In this document: in pieces, positions 9,583 to 17,528 of the stretch
Position numbering within the stretch: the stretch's first letter is position 1
Layout: each line of letters opens with the position of its first letter
Source: Phycisphaerales bacterium
Lineage (GTDB): Bacteria > Planctomycetota > Phycisphaerae > Phycisphaerales > SM1A02
DNA length: 64,000 bases
Assembly (NCBI GenBank): GCA_022446885.1
Contig: JAKVBU010000010.1
Location: forward strand, 1-64,000
Reading direction: 5' to 3'
Position numbers and translations under genes: made by a program
The notes under the pieces: model-generated
Databases searched by the model: none
What the model was told of the DNA's origin: nothing
The model's input: the letters and a program-made list of their open reading frames with translations, nothing else

Positions 9583-10579
9583 TCAACTGGCCGCAGGCGC
9601 CGCCGGCCTTGCGACCCAAAGTGGCACGTCGGTGCACGCGCATGCCGGTGTCGGCAACGGCCTGCATGAAGGTGTCGATGGTGGGTTGATCTGGAGCGAT
9701 CCAGTCGCGACCTTCAATGGGGTTGTAGGGGATCACGTTCACGCGGCAGGGGATGTCCCCAAATCGATCGGCCAGCGCCCGGGCGTATTGCGGGTTGTCT
9801 GTCACGCCGGGAATGAGTACCCACTCCAGCAGCAGCGGGCGTCCACCGGCAGCGATCCACTTGCGCAGGGCATCTGCGACTTCATCGAGCCCCCAGCGGC
9901 GCGTGATCGGCATGAGTTCGCTTCGGCGCTCGTCATCGGGGCTGTTGATGCTCACGGCCAGACGCAGTGATCGCAGCCCTCCCGCGGCCATGGCCTGTGT
10001 CAGTCTCTCGATGCCTTCGACATGGCCCACTGTTGAAACGCCGATGTGGCGAGCCCCGATGGCCGGCCCGGCGCCGTCGGTCAGCACCTTGATGGCCTGC
10101 AGAATATTGTCGAAGTTGTCCATGGGTTCGCCCATGCCCATGAACACGATGTTGTCGATGCTCGCCCCCAACTCGTGCGTGGCGCAGTGCCACTGGGCCA
10201 GAATCTCGGCGGTCTGAAGATTGCGATTTCGGCCCATGGTGGCCGTGGCGCAAAAGGTGCAGCCCATGGCGCAGCCCACTTGACTGGAGACGCACAAGGT
10301 GGTGCGGCGGCGACCTGTCTTGCCCACGCCCGGGAGCAGCACTGACTCGGTCTCGGCGCCATCTTCATGTCGCAGTGCGAATTTTCGGGTGTCTTGATCG
10401 CCGACGATCTCGGTGCAGCGGCGCTCATCAGGCTTCACCGAGGGGTGGGCGCCCTCGACCATGAATCCACGCCAGATGGCGGTGGCTGCAGGCGCTGGTG
10501 TGCCCTGGGCCTCGGCTCGCTCGCGAAAGCCCTGCAGCGTGCAACTGAGGCACTCATCAGCATGCCAGGTAGGGTCCAT
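9545..10579 (-). CDS. rlmN: RlmN-family 23S rRNA/tRNA adenine-C2 methyltransferase
   Basis: A 344-residue radical SAM methyltransferase of the RlmN/Cfr family, which methylates A2503 of 23S rRNA and A37 of some tRNAs. The cluster motif CAMGCTFC gives C103, C107 and C110, followed by the GMGEPMDNFDN, GVSTVGHVEGI, LRLAVSINSPDDERR and IPYNPIEGRDW segments; the C-terminal GGACGQL carries the second catalytic cysteine. The N-terminal region before the core is short compared with the usual ~360-390 residues and contains an unusual CLSC. The start was set at ATG 10579; the frame stays open to 10903 but that overlaps the divergent tdh gene. Confidence 0.88.
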   Translation of the reverse strand: MDPTWHADECLSCTLQGFRERAEAQGTPAPAATAIWRGFMVEGAHPSVKPDERRCTEIVGDQDTRKFALRHEDGAETESVLLPGVGKTGRRRTTLCVSSQVGCAMGCTFCATATMGRNRNLQTAEILAQWHCATHELGASIDNIVFMGMGEPMDNFDNILQAIKVLTDGAGPAIGARHIGVSTVGHVEGIERLTQAMAAGGLRSLRLAVSINSPDDERRSELMPITRRWGLDEVADALRKWIAAGGRPLLLEWVLIPGVTDNPQYARALADRFGDIPCRVNVIPYNPIEGRDWIAPDQPTIDTFMQAVADTGMRVHRRATLGRKAGGACGQLITASIRRRTPAR

Positions 10580-10602
10580 CGGGCCATGGTACTGCTGGAG
10601 AG

Positions 10603-10612
10603 GGGATAGACT
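10603..10612. promoter_or_regulatory. Overlapping divergent -10 elements of tdh and rlmN
   Basis: TAGACT on the plus strand (10607-10612) lies 9 nt before the tdh ATG, and TATCCC on the minus strand (10603-10608) faces rlmN. The two hexamers share two bases, so the same melted region could start transcription both ways. Confidence 0.35.
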
Positions 10613-10621
10613 GTGCATCTC

Positions 10622-11638
10622 ATGTCCAGTCCTTCCCGACGCATTCTGCTCACTGGCGCTGCTGGTGAGATCGGCCACGGGCTTGCTCGGGCCTTGGCTG
10701 ACGATCCCGACGTCAAGGTCATTGCCGTTGATCTGCGTGATCCGGGCAAGTCGATCCGCAAGGACATCGATGAACTGCACATGGGTGACATTTGTGATCG
10801 GGGGTTTGTCGATCACATTGTCACCATGCACGAGATCACGGAGATCGTGCATCTGGCGGCGCTCCTCTCCACGCGGGCCGAGCACGTGCCGGAGAAGGCC
10901 CACGAGGTGAATGTCGATGGCACCTTCAATCTGCTGCGGATTGCGGCGGAGCAGGCGCAGTCATTCGGTCGCGTGGTGAAGTTCACCGTGCCCAGCAGCA
11001 TCGCCGTCTACGGTCTGTCGCCGCAGGAGAAAGCCCTGGGAGGCAAGGTCGGCCTCGATGAGTGCCTGCGGCCGGTGACCATGTACGGCGCCAACAAGTT
11101 GTATTGCGAAGCGTTGGGCCGCTACTACGGTCGTCACTATCGCTCGCTCACGAGCGATGGGCCGCCGCCGATTGACTTTCGATGTCTGCGGCTGCCGGGG
11201 GTGCTTGCCGCAGAGACCAAGCCCACCGGCGGCACCAGCGATTTTGTTCCCGAGATGATCCATGCGGCGGCATCGGGCCAGCCATATGAGTGCTTCGTCA
11301 CAGCCGACACCCGCATCCCCTGGATGACGATGCCCGAGTGCGTCGAGGCCACCTTGCAACTGCTGCAGGCAGACTCGGTGGCCCAGTGCGTCTACAACGT
11401 CGCGAGTTTCTCGGCCAGCGCTGGTGAGGTTGAGGCGGCGCTGAAGGCGCACTTCCCTGATCTTCAGGTGACCTACGTGCCCCATGAAGGCCGCCAAGCG
11501 ATGGTGCACACCTGGCCCGACGACGTCGATGTGTCTGACGCCGTGCGTGACTGGGGGTACACGCCGCGTTGGACACTTCAGCAGGCGCTTGAAGACTACA
11601 TCGTGCCCGCGGTTCGCAGGCAGTACGCATCGACCTGA
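10622..11638 (+). CDS. tdh: SDR-type L-threonine 3-dehydrogenase
   Basis: A short-chain dehydrogenase/epimerase-type NAD enzyme. The nucleotide site is TGAAGEIGHGLA near the N-terminus, and the catalytic Ser/Tyr/Lys are in VPSSIAVYG and MYGANKLYCE (YxxxK with spacing Y-G-A-N-K). The context fixes the substrate: kbl follows 14 nt downstream on the same strand, so the pair would oxidise threonine to 2-amino-3-oxobutyrate and cleave it with CoA to glycine and acetyl-CoA. This is the non-zinc form of threonine dehydrogenase. ATG at 10622 was preferred to GTG at 10613 because a TAGACT hexamer ends at 10612. Confidence 0.82.
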   Translation: MSSPSRRILLTGAAGEIGHGLARALADDPDVKVIAVDLRDPGKSIRKDIDELHMGDICDRGFVDHIVTMHEITEIVHLAALLSTRAEHVPEKAHEVNVDGTFNLLRIAAEQAQSFGRVVKFTVPSSIAVYGLSPQEKALGGKVGLDECLRPVTMYGANKLYCEALGRYYGRHYRSLTSDGPPPIDFRCLRLPGVLAAETKPTGGTSDFVPEMIHAAASGQPYECFVTADTRIPWMTMPECVEATLQLLQADSVAQCVYNVASFSASAGEVEAALKAHFPDLQVTYVPHEGRQAMVHTWPDDVDVSDAVRDWGYTPRWTLQQALEDYIVPAVRRQYAST

Positions 11639-11652
11639 GGAGAGTTGCCTCG

Positions 11653-12873
11653 ATGACTACGTCTACCGGTTCGAATTTCATCGCCCGTACCCAGAGCGTT
11701 CTTGATGAACTGGAGCAAGGCGGGCAGCTCAAGCATCTGCAGATGATCGAAGGGCCGATGGGGCCGTCGATCATGCTGCGCGATCGCGGCGAAGTCGATT
11801 GCTTCTGCTCCAACAACTATCTTGGGCTGGCGAATCACCCCGAGGTCGTTGAGGCCGGCATTGAGGGGTTGCGCACGCATGGGGCGGGTACGGCCAGTGT
11901 CCGCTTCATCTGCGGCACGTTTACAGCGCATGAGGCCTTGGAGCAGACCATTGCCGACTTCCTCGGCGTTGAGGCCAGTTACACCTTCGTCTCGTGCTGG
12001 ACGGCGTCTGAAGCGCTCTTTCCGACGCTGTGTGAGCCCGGTGACTGCATCGTGTCGGACGAGCTCAATCATGCCTGCATCATTGACGGCATGCGACTGG
12101 CGGGCGTCATCAAGAAGGGGGTTCGCAAAGCGGTGTACAAACACTCCGACATGGACGACGTGCGGGCCAAATTGCAGGGCTTGCGCAGCGACCCGGAGTT
12201 CACAGGCGAGATCTTTCTCGTCACCGATGGCGTCTTCTCGATGGAGGGCGACATCGCGGATCTGCCTTCGCTGCGTGCACTGTGCGATGAGTTCGGGGCC
12301 TTGCTGATCGTGGATGACTCCCACGGCACCGGTGTTCTGGGGGCAACGGGTCGCGGCACGCACGAACACTGGGGCATGGCAGGCGATGAGATCGATCTCT
12401 TCACCGGCACGCTGGGCAAGGCGTTGGGTGGTGGAGCAGGTGGCTACATCGCTGGCTCCAAGGCCGCCATCGAGATGATCGTGCAGCGGGGCCGCCCCAC
12501 GCTCTTCTCCAACGCGCTGCCCACGACGGTTGCCTGCAGCGCTCGCAAGGCAATCGAAGTGCTGGATGCCGACCCCGGCCGCGTGGCCAAGTTGCATGCC
12601 AACGTCAAGTACGCCCGTGAGGGGATTCGTGATGTGGGCTTCGATGTGCTGGAGAGCCCTACGGCGATCTGTCCGATCATCGTGGGTGAAACGGCCCGCG
12701 CCATCGCCATGAGCAATGCGCTGCTGGACATGGGTACGTTCGCCATCGGATTCGGGTTCCCGGTGGTGCCCGAGGGCACGGCCCGTATTCGGGTGCAGAT
12801 TTCCGCAGCGCATGAGACGGCGCATCTCGATCGACTCATTGAGCATCTGAGAGCGCTCAAGGCGCAAACCTAG
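11653..12873 (+). CDS. kbl: 2-amino-3-ketobutyrate CoA ligase (glycine C-acetyltransferase)
   Basis: A 406-residue PLP enzyme of the alpha-oxoamine synthase family. It shows CSNNYLGLANHP, GTASVRFICGT, the DELNHACIIDG substrate region, LIVDDSHGTGVLG for the PLP aspartate, and GTLGKALGGG with the Schiff-base lysine. It catalyses the CoA-dependent split of 2-amino-3-oxobutyrate to glycine and acetyl-CoA, or the reverse. A GAGGAGAG run about 10 nt before the ATG is a good ribosome site. The gene sits in an operon directly after the SDR threonine dehydrogenase, which separates it from the related BioF and HemA enzymes. Confidence 0.92.
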   Translation: MTTSTGSNFIARTQSVLDELEQGGQLKHLQMIEGPMGPSIMLRDRGEVDCFCSNNYLGLANHPEVVEAGIEGLRTHGAGTASVRFICGTFTAHEALEQTIADFLGVEASYTFVSCWTASEALFPTLCEPGDCIVSDELNHACIIDGMRLAGVIKKGVRKAVYKHSDMDDVRAKLQGLRSDPEFTGEIFLVTDGVFSMEGDIADLPSLRALCDEFGALLIVDDSHGTGVLGATGRGTHEHWGMAGDEIDLFTGTLGKALGGGAGGYIAGSKAAIEMIVQRGRPTLFSNALPTTVACSARKAIEVLDADPGRVAKLHANVKYAREGIRDVGFDVLESPTAICPIIVGETARAIAMSNALLDMGTFAIGFGFPVVPEGTARIRVQISAAHETAHLDRLIEHLRALKAQT

Positions 12874-12890
12874 ATCGCGGGGGGGGGGCG

Positions 12891-13388
12891 GTGCGTGGGC
12901 AGGCTCGAACCATGCCAGCATTGCGGCAAGCCCAAGTGATTGGGCGTGCGTGCAAGTGCGAGGCTCGCCGCAAGCACGAGTCGCGACTTGCCAGAGAACG
13001 GGGCGCGGCTGGCCGTCGAGCTGCTCGATCGAGAGACAGGCGGCCAGTTCTGATCATGCTTGGTTCAATCGCCGTGTGGATGGCGCTGATCATTTCCTTG
13101 GGCGATCTGGCCGCGAGTCACTGGGAGGCGCCGATCTGGCGTCTGCTTGTTCCAGTGATCTGTTGCGTTGACGGCGGATGGATCCGGCTCGACATGGACT
13201 TGTCGGAAGGGGTGGATGTGGTTCGACAGTGGCTGTGGCCATTTCCATGGGACTGGCAGGAGCGATGGGAGAGCTTTCAGATCATGTGGACCACCATGGA
13301 CCGGCCCATCTTCAAGGGCTTCTACATCGCTGCCTTCATCGCCTTGTGGGTCGGCTTCTTTCAACTGCCCGGGATCAGTGGGGAGTGA
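12891..13388 (+). CDS. Small membrane protein, unknown
   Basis: A 165-residue protein that is not recognised. It has a basic, arginine-rich N-terminal 50 residues followed by two hydrophobic segments (about residues 54-72 and 80-93) and a third near the C-terminus (about 145-160). A tryptophan-rich part WLWPFPWDW lies between. The GTG at 12891 directly follows a run of ten G residues that could act as a weak ribosome site; ATG at 13056 is an alternative that would drop the basic part and start inside the first membrane segment. It follows kbl by 17 nt and may be transcribed with it. Confidence 0.5.
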   Translation: MRGQARTMPALRQAQVIGRACKCEARRKHESRLARERGAAGRRAARSRDRRPVLIMLGSIAVWMALIISLGDLAASHWEAPIWRLLVPVICCVDGGWIRLDMDLSEGVDVVRQWLWPFPWDWQERWESFQIMWTTMDRPIFKGFYIAAFIALWVGFFQLPGISGE

Positions 13389-13538
13389 CTGCCCTCAAGG
13401 CACTCGACCCAACGGTGTGGGGACAATTGTCGACACCATGGCGAGGAGCGGATGTGCGGCGCAGCATGCCAGGTTCAGTGAACGTGCCGCGGGGCCGAAG
13501 AGGGGAACTGAATGTCTGCGTGTAAGGGGGGAAGGCGT

Positions 13539-14318
13539 TCAGCGGGCGGCATCGACAAAGCGTTTGACTGCTTCGGGATCGTGGGTGTTGGCCCAATGCC
13601 CATCGATTTTGATCGCTGAGCCAACAATCACGGCGTGGGCTGCAGCGAGTGTCGGTTTGACGGTGGTGGCATCGACGCCGCTGCCCACGATGACGGGAAT
13701 GTCCAGTGCATCGCTCACTCGTCGCACTTGATCGAGGTCGGCCCGACGGCCGGTTGCGGGGCCGCTGAGGATGACGGCATCTGCCCCCATGAAGGCGGTG
13801 CCGTGGGCGAGTTCGACGATGTCCAGATCGCCGGTCAAAGCGTGGGCGCTGTGCTTCTTTTGGACGTCGGCCCAGATTGAGACTTGGGCCCCCAGTCGCT
13901 TTCGCTCGCGCAGCAGTGGGCCGGCGTCTGCTTCGTGCAGGAGTCCTTCGTCGGCGACGGTGGCGTAGGCGAATCCTTCTGCGCGAATGAAAGAGCCGCC
14001 GCAGGCTTGGGCCACGGCGAGGGCGGCCCGATTGGCGCCGGCCAGAATCTGCACGCCCACGGGCACTTGTACGGCGGATCGAACGGCTGCCGTTGCAGCG
14101 GTCATGCCGGCGACGATCTCGGGGCCGACATCGCGGAGCAGATAGGGGGCATCGTGCATGTTCTCCAGCAAGATGGCGTCGAAGCCCGCTTCGTCCAAGA
14201 GCGCCGCTTCTGCGACGGCGCGGTCAGTGATGGCGCTGATGCACTCGCCTCCCAGAGGTGTGCCCGCCAGGGCGCCCACGTGCACCATGCCGATCAGTGT
14301 GTCTCGTTCGACCTGCAT
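13539..14318 (-). CDS. BtpA family protein
   Basis: A 259-residue TIM-barrel protein of the BtpA/SgcQ family. Segments LIGMVHVGALAGTP, DAILLENMHDAPYL, VPVGVQILAGANRAALA, FIRAEGFAY and DAVILSGPATG, VPVIVGSGVDA-type barrel motifs are present. BtpA stabilises photosystem I in cyanobacteria, but many non-photosynthetic bacteria have homologues of unknown activity, so no photosynthetic role is implied. The start lies only 7 nt after the stop of the S9 peptidase gene, so both form one operon. Confidence 0.82.
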   Translation of the reverse strand: MQVERDTLIGMVHVGALAGTPLGGECISAITDRAVAEAALLDEAGFDAILLENMHDAPYLLRDVGPEIVAGMTAATAAVRSAVQVPVGVQILAGANRAALAVAQACGGSFIRAEGFAYATVADEGLLHEADAGPLLRERKRLGAQVSIWADVQKKHSAHALTGDLDIVELAHGTAFMGADAVILSGPATGRRADLDQVRRVSDALDIPVIVGSGVDATTVKPTLAAAHAVIVGSAIKIDGHWANTHDPEAVKRFVDAAR

Positions 14319-14325
14319 CAGTGCA

Positions 14326-16329
14326 TCATCGCTTCAGATAGTGCCCCAGCCAACTCAGAATCTCGCCAAGGCGATGTTGGCGCAGGTCGGCGGGGCCACC
14401 GCGGCTCATGCCGTGGCTGGTGCTGCGTGGGTACCGCACGAAGCGCGAGGGGATGTTGCGAATCTGCAAGGCGGCGTACACCTGCTCGGCCTGCTCTACG
14501 TTGCAGCGCAGGTCACCTTCGCTGTGGATGATGAGCGTTGGCGTTTTCCATTTGCCGGCGAAGCGGATCGGGCTCGATGCCCAGCGGGCCTCGGGATGGC
14601 TCCAAAAGTTGCCGTCGAAGTAGTGCCATGGCTTGTCCATGAAGTCGCTGTTGCCGGCCATGGACACGAGGTTGCTCACGCACCGATCGGTGATGGCGCA
14701 GGCGAAGTCGTTTGTCTGTCCGATGGCCCAGTTGGTGATGTAGCCCCCGTAGGAGCCGCCCATGATGGCCATTCGCTTTGAGTTGACTTCGGGGCGGGTC
14801 ATCATCCAGTCGGCTACGGCTCGGATGTCGGTCCAGTCCGTCGTGCCCCAGGCACCTCTGATCGAGGCGCAGTGGTCGCGGCCGTAGCCCTTGGAGCCGC
14901 GAGGGTTGGAGTAGACGACGACGTATCCAGCGCCCGCCTGACATTGAAACTCGTGGAAGAACGAGCAGCCGTACTGGGCGTGGGGGCCGCCGTGCACCTG
15001 GAGTACGGCTGGCTTGCGGCGGACGTTCTTGAGGTTTGGCGGCGTGAGCATCCACACCTGCACCTTGTTGCCATCGGGGCTCTTGATCCAGTGTGAGGTG
15101 GGGCGGGCGATGTGTCGCTGGCGCAGGAGCGCGTCATTGCAGTGTGTCAGGCGACGGATGTTGGTGCCGTCGGTTGTCATGATGTGCACATCGCAGGGGC
15201 GGGTGGGTGATTCGATGGTGCAGGCCATTCGATCGCCCACGATGTTGGCGTGGTCGTGGATCTTGGCGCCTGATGTGATCGCTTCAGGTGTGCCGCGACC
15301 GCTGCGGGCAAATCGCATGGTATGTACGGCGCCGTGATGGCCGATGCGTACGAGCAGCGATCTGGAGTCGCTTGTCCACTTGAGATTGGGGCTGAACGAC
15401 ACTTCGCTGGAGTCGCCCAGGGTGGCGGCCATGAGGCAGTAGTCGCTCTTGCCGGAGAGCGACTTGGCCCCGCCGGTTGAGGCGCTGCCCACGAAGAGTT
15501 CGAGATTCTCTGTGGAGTAGGTGCCGTCGGTGCCTGCTCGGCCGGCCCATGCCAGCCACTTGCCACAGGGCGAGAAGCATACGTCGGTCTTGGGGCCTTC
15601 GGGCAGGCCGGGCAGGGCCTTGGTCTTGCCGGTGCGCACGTTGAGCAGCAGGAGGCTGGTGTTGCTGTCGAACAAGGCCCGCTTGCTGGTTTGTGTGGTC
15701 AGGGCGATCGTGCGGCTGTCGGGCGACCAATCGAAGGTGAAGAAGCCCAGCGTGTCCTTCTTCCAGAGCGTTGTGATCTTGCCCGTTTCGACATCGACGC
15801 ACCGCAGTTCAAAGCGTCGTTGCTCGAAGTAGCCATCGCCGTCGAGGCGGTACCAAGGTGTATTGATGATGCGTGGTGGTTCGCTGGCGTGGTTGGCTTC
15901 TCGGGCCTTGGCTGCAGCCTTTGTGCGTTGTGGATCTGCCCCTCGCCAGGCGAACGCGATGGACTGGCCGTCGGGGGACCATTTGAAGAAGGTCAGCGTG
16001 CCTTCAGGTAGGTCAGTGATCGTTGTCGACTCGCCGCCGTCGCGATCGATCACGCGAATCTGAGGGCGTTCCTCATCGCGGTATGAGATGAAGGCGATGC
16101 GTTTGCCATCGGGTGCGTGGCGTGCGTGTTGGTCCTTGTCGCCATTGGTCAGTTGTCGGCTGCGTCCACCTGCGGCGCTGACGCCCCAGATGTTCGTGAC
16201 GGTCTGATTGCCTTTGGTGTGTTTGCGGCTGTAGGTGACCAATTCGCCATCGGGCGAGAGTTGTGGGTCGAAGGGAATGGTCAGGGCGGCGAGGTCTTCG
16301 GGTGTGATCGAGGTCTTCTTGGTGGGCAT
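14326..16329 (-). CDS. S9 prolyl-oligopeptidase family serine peptidase
   Basis: A 667-residue peptidase with an N-terminal beta-propeller (about residues 10-400, with TolB-like DGELVTYSRKH, DGKRIAFISYRD and DGQSIAFAWRG blades) and a C-terminal alpha/beta hydrolase. The triad is visible: Ser526 in GGSYGGY, Asp606 in HSEGDLRCN and His639 in STSHGMSRGG. Members cleave short peptides or acylated amino acids. No signal peptide is present, so it is likely cytoplasmic. The start ATG at 16329 has TAGCAT 7 nt upstream and no Shine-Dalgarno. The BtpA-like gene follows in the same operon. Confidence 0.92.
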   Translation of the reverse strand: MPTKKTSITPEDLAALTIPFDPQLSPDGELVTYSRKHTKGNQTVTNIWGVSAAGGRSRQLTNGDKDQHARHAPDGKRIAFISYRDEERPQIRVIDRDGGESTTITDLPEGTLTFFKWSPDGQSIAFAWRGADPQRTKAAAKAREANHASEPPRIINTPWYRLDGDGYFEQRRFELRCVDVETGKITTLWKKDTLGFFTFDWSPDSRTIALTTQTSKRALFDSNTSLLLLNVRTGKTKALPGLPEGPKTDVCFSPCGKWLAWAGRAGTDGTYSTENLELFVGSASTGGAKSLSGKSDYCLMAATLGDSSEVSFSPNLKWTSDSRSLLVRIGHHGAVHTMRFARSGRGTPEAITSGAKIHDHANIVGDRMACTIESPTRPCDVHIMTTDGTNIRRLTHCNDALLRQRHIARPTSHWIKSPDGNKVQVWMLTPPNLKNVRRKPAVLQVHGGPHAQYGCSFFHEFQCQAGAGYVVVYSNPRGSKGYGRDHCASIRGAWGTTDWTDIRAVADWMMTRPEVNSKRMAIMGGSYGGYITNWAIGQTNDFACAITDRCVSNLVSMAGNSDFMDKPWHYFDGNFWSHPEARWASSPIRFAGKWKTPTLIIHSEGDLRCNVEQAEQVYAALQIRNIPSRFVRYPRSTSHGMSRGGPADLRQHRLGEILSWLGHYLKR

Positions 16330-16336
16330 CGAGGCA

Positions 16337-16342
16337 TGCTAC
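16337..16342 (-). promoter_or_regulatory. -10 hexamer of the S9 peptidase gene
   Basis: TAGCAT on the minus strand, 7 nt before the ATG at 16329, so the message would begin at the start codon. Confidence 0.5.
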
Positions 16343-16363
16343 GTTGGTCCGAGGCGGGGAGGT

Positions 16364-16369
16364 ATCCTG
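16364..16369 (+). promoter_or_regulatory. -10 hexamer of the M20 hydrolase gene
   Basis: TATCCT on the plus strand, 7 nt before the ATG at 16377. This spacing was used to choose that start over the longer frame beginning at 16344. Confidence 0.45.
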
Positions 16370-16376
16370 CCTGCCC

Positions 16377-17528
16377 ATGGCGGATCTCGAGCGAATTCAG
16401 GCCTTGGCCGGGGATCTCATCTCCATCGACACCACCAGTGGTCGCTCGCTGGCCTCGTCGCATGGGTGTATCGAGGGGCATGTGGCCCAAACTGGCGTCG
16501 AGGTGGAACGACTGCCTGGTTCGGGTGAAGATCGCCCGTCCCTTTTGCTGCGTCGTGGGCCGCTGGATGCAGGCGGGTTGCTGCTGTGCGGGCATCTGGA
16601 CACCGTGCCGCCGGGTGATGGGTGGAGCGCTGATCCGCTCTCGCTGCGGGCAAGCGATGGTCGCTGGTATGGCCGTGGCAGTTGCGACATGACGGTGTTT
16701 TGCGCGCTTGCGGTGGAGTTGATCAGAGCCATCGATGTTGAGGGGCTTGCGGTCTTGCTGCTGGGTGATGAGGAGTTGGGGGCGCTGGGTGCGGCCGCCT
16801 TTGCCGATGCGTGGGATCGTGATCGCTCTTTGCCGCGGGCGTGTGTGATTGGTGAGCCCACATCACTTGGTGTGATCGGGGCGCACAGTGGTCATCTGAA
16901 GGCCACGCTCACCATCAACGGCGCGACAGGTCACAGTGGCACGCCTTCGAGTGGTCGCAATGCCATATCCGCCATGGGTCGTGCTTTGGCGGCCGTTGAA
17001 TCGTTGCGGTCTGACTGGGCGTCTGTTCAAACATCTCGTGGGGCACTGTTGCCCGTGCCGCATCCGGTCATTGCGCCCGTGGGCGTTGAGGGCGGCAGCG
17101 CCTGGAATGTGATTCCTCACTGCGCGTCGCTTCGCCTTGGAATTCGGGCGTTGCCTGATCAGAACCCCCGGTCGCTGCTTGAGGAATTGCAAGAGGCGCT
17201 GTCGCACGCATTGGCGGGTGAAGACTGGTCGCTTGAGGTGTTCAATGACAATCCGCCATTGGATACGCCTGAAGATGCCGCGGCCCATGCGTGGTTGCTT
17301 GATCGTTTGGGGCAGCCTTCTGCGATGGGAGCGCCGTTCTGCAGTGACGGTGGGCATCTGCGTCGCATCGGCGTCGAGCCGGTGCTCTTTGGGCCTGGTT
17401 CGATCGCGCAGGCGCATCGCCCGGATGAGTTCGTGCCCGTCAGCGAAGTGGTCGCTGCCAGCGAGCATCTTGAAGCCATGATCGATCACTTTTGTGTGGA
17501 GTCGCCGCATGAGCGTCATTCGTCCTGA
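16377..17528 (+). CDS. M20 family deacylase (ArgE/DapE-like)
   Basis: A 383-residue zinc hydrolase of the M20/ArgE/DapE/CPG2 group. Metal and catalytic motifs are visible: CGHLDTVPP (His and Asp), GRGSCDM (bridging Asp), GDEELGALG (catalytic Glu pair), GEPTSLGVIGAHSG, and a late CSDGGHLRR. The dimerisation domain sits between about residues 165 and 285. Members remove acyl groups from amino acids. The 3' end overlaps the start of hutF by 20 bases, so the two are coupled, which points to an N-acyl or N-formyl glutamate substrate in histidine breakdown. That substrate is inference. Confidence 0.85.
   Translation: MADLERIQALAGDLISIDTTSGRSLASSHGCIEGHVAQTGVEVERLPGSGEDRPSLLLRRGPLDAGGLLLCGHLDTVPPGDGWSADPLSLRASDGRWYGRGSCDMTVFCALAVELIRAIDVEGLAVLLLGDEELGALGAAAFADAWDRDRSLPRACVIGEPTSLGVIGAHSGHLKATLTINGATGHSGTPSSGRNAISAMGRALAAVESLRSDWASVQTSRGALLPVPHPVIAPVGVEGGSAWNVIPHCASLRLGIRALPDQNPRSLLEELQEALSHALAGEDWSLEVFNDNPPLDTPEDAAAHAWLLDRLGQPSAMGAPFCSDGGHLRRIGVEPVLFGPGSIAQAHRPDEFVPVSEVVAASEHLEAMIDHFCVESPHERHSS

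Noticed and set aside
13539-14318. Photosystem role from BtpA similarity
   Set aside because: BtpA homologues are common in non-photosynthetic bacteria and no photosynthesis gene is present.
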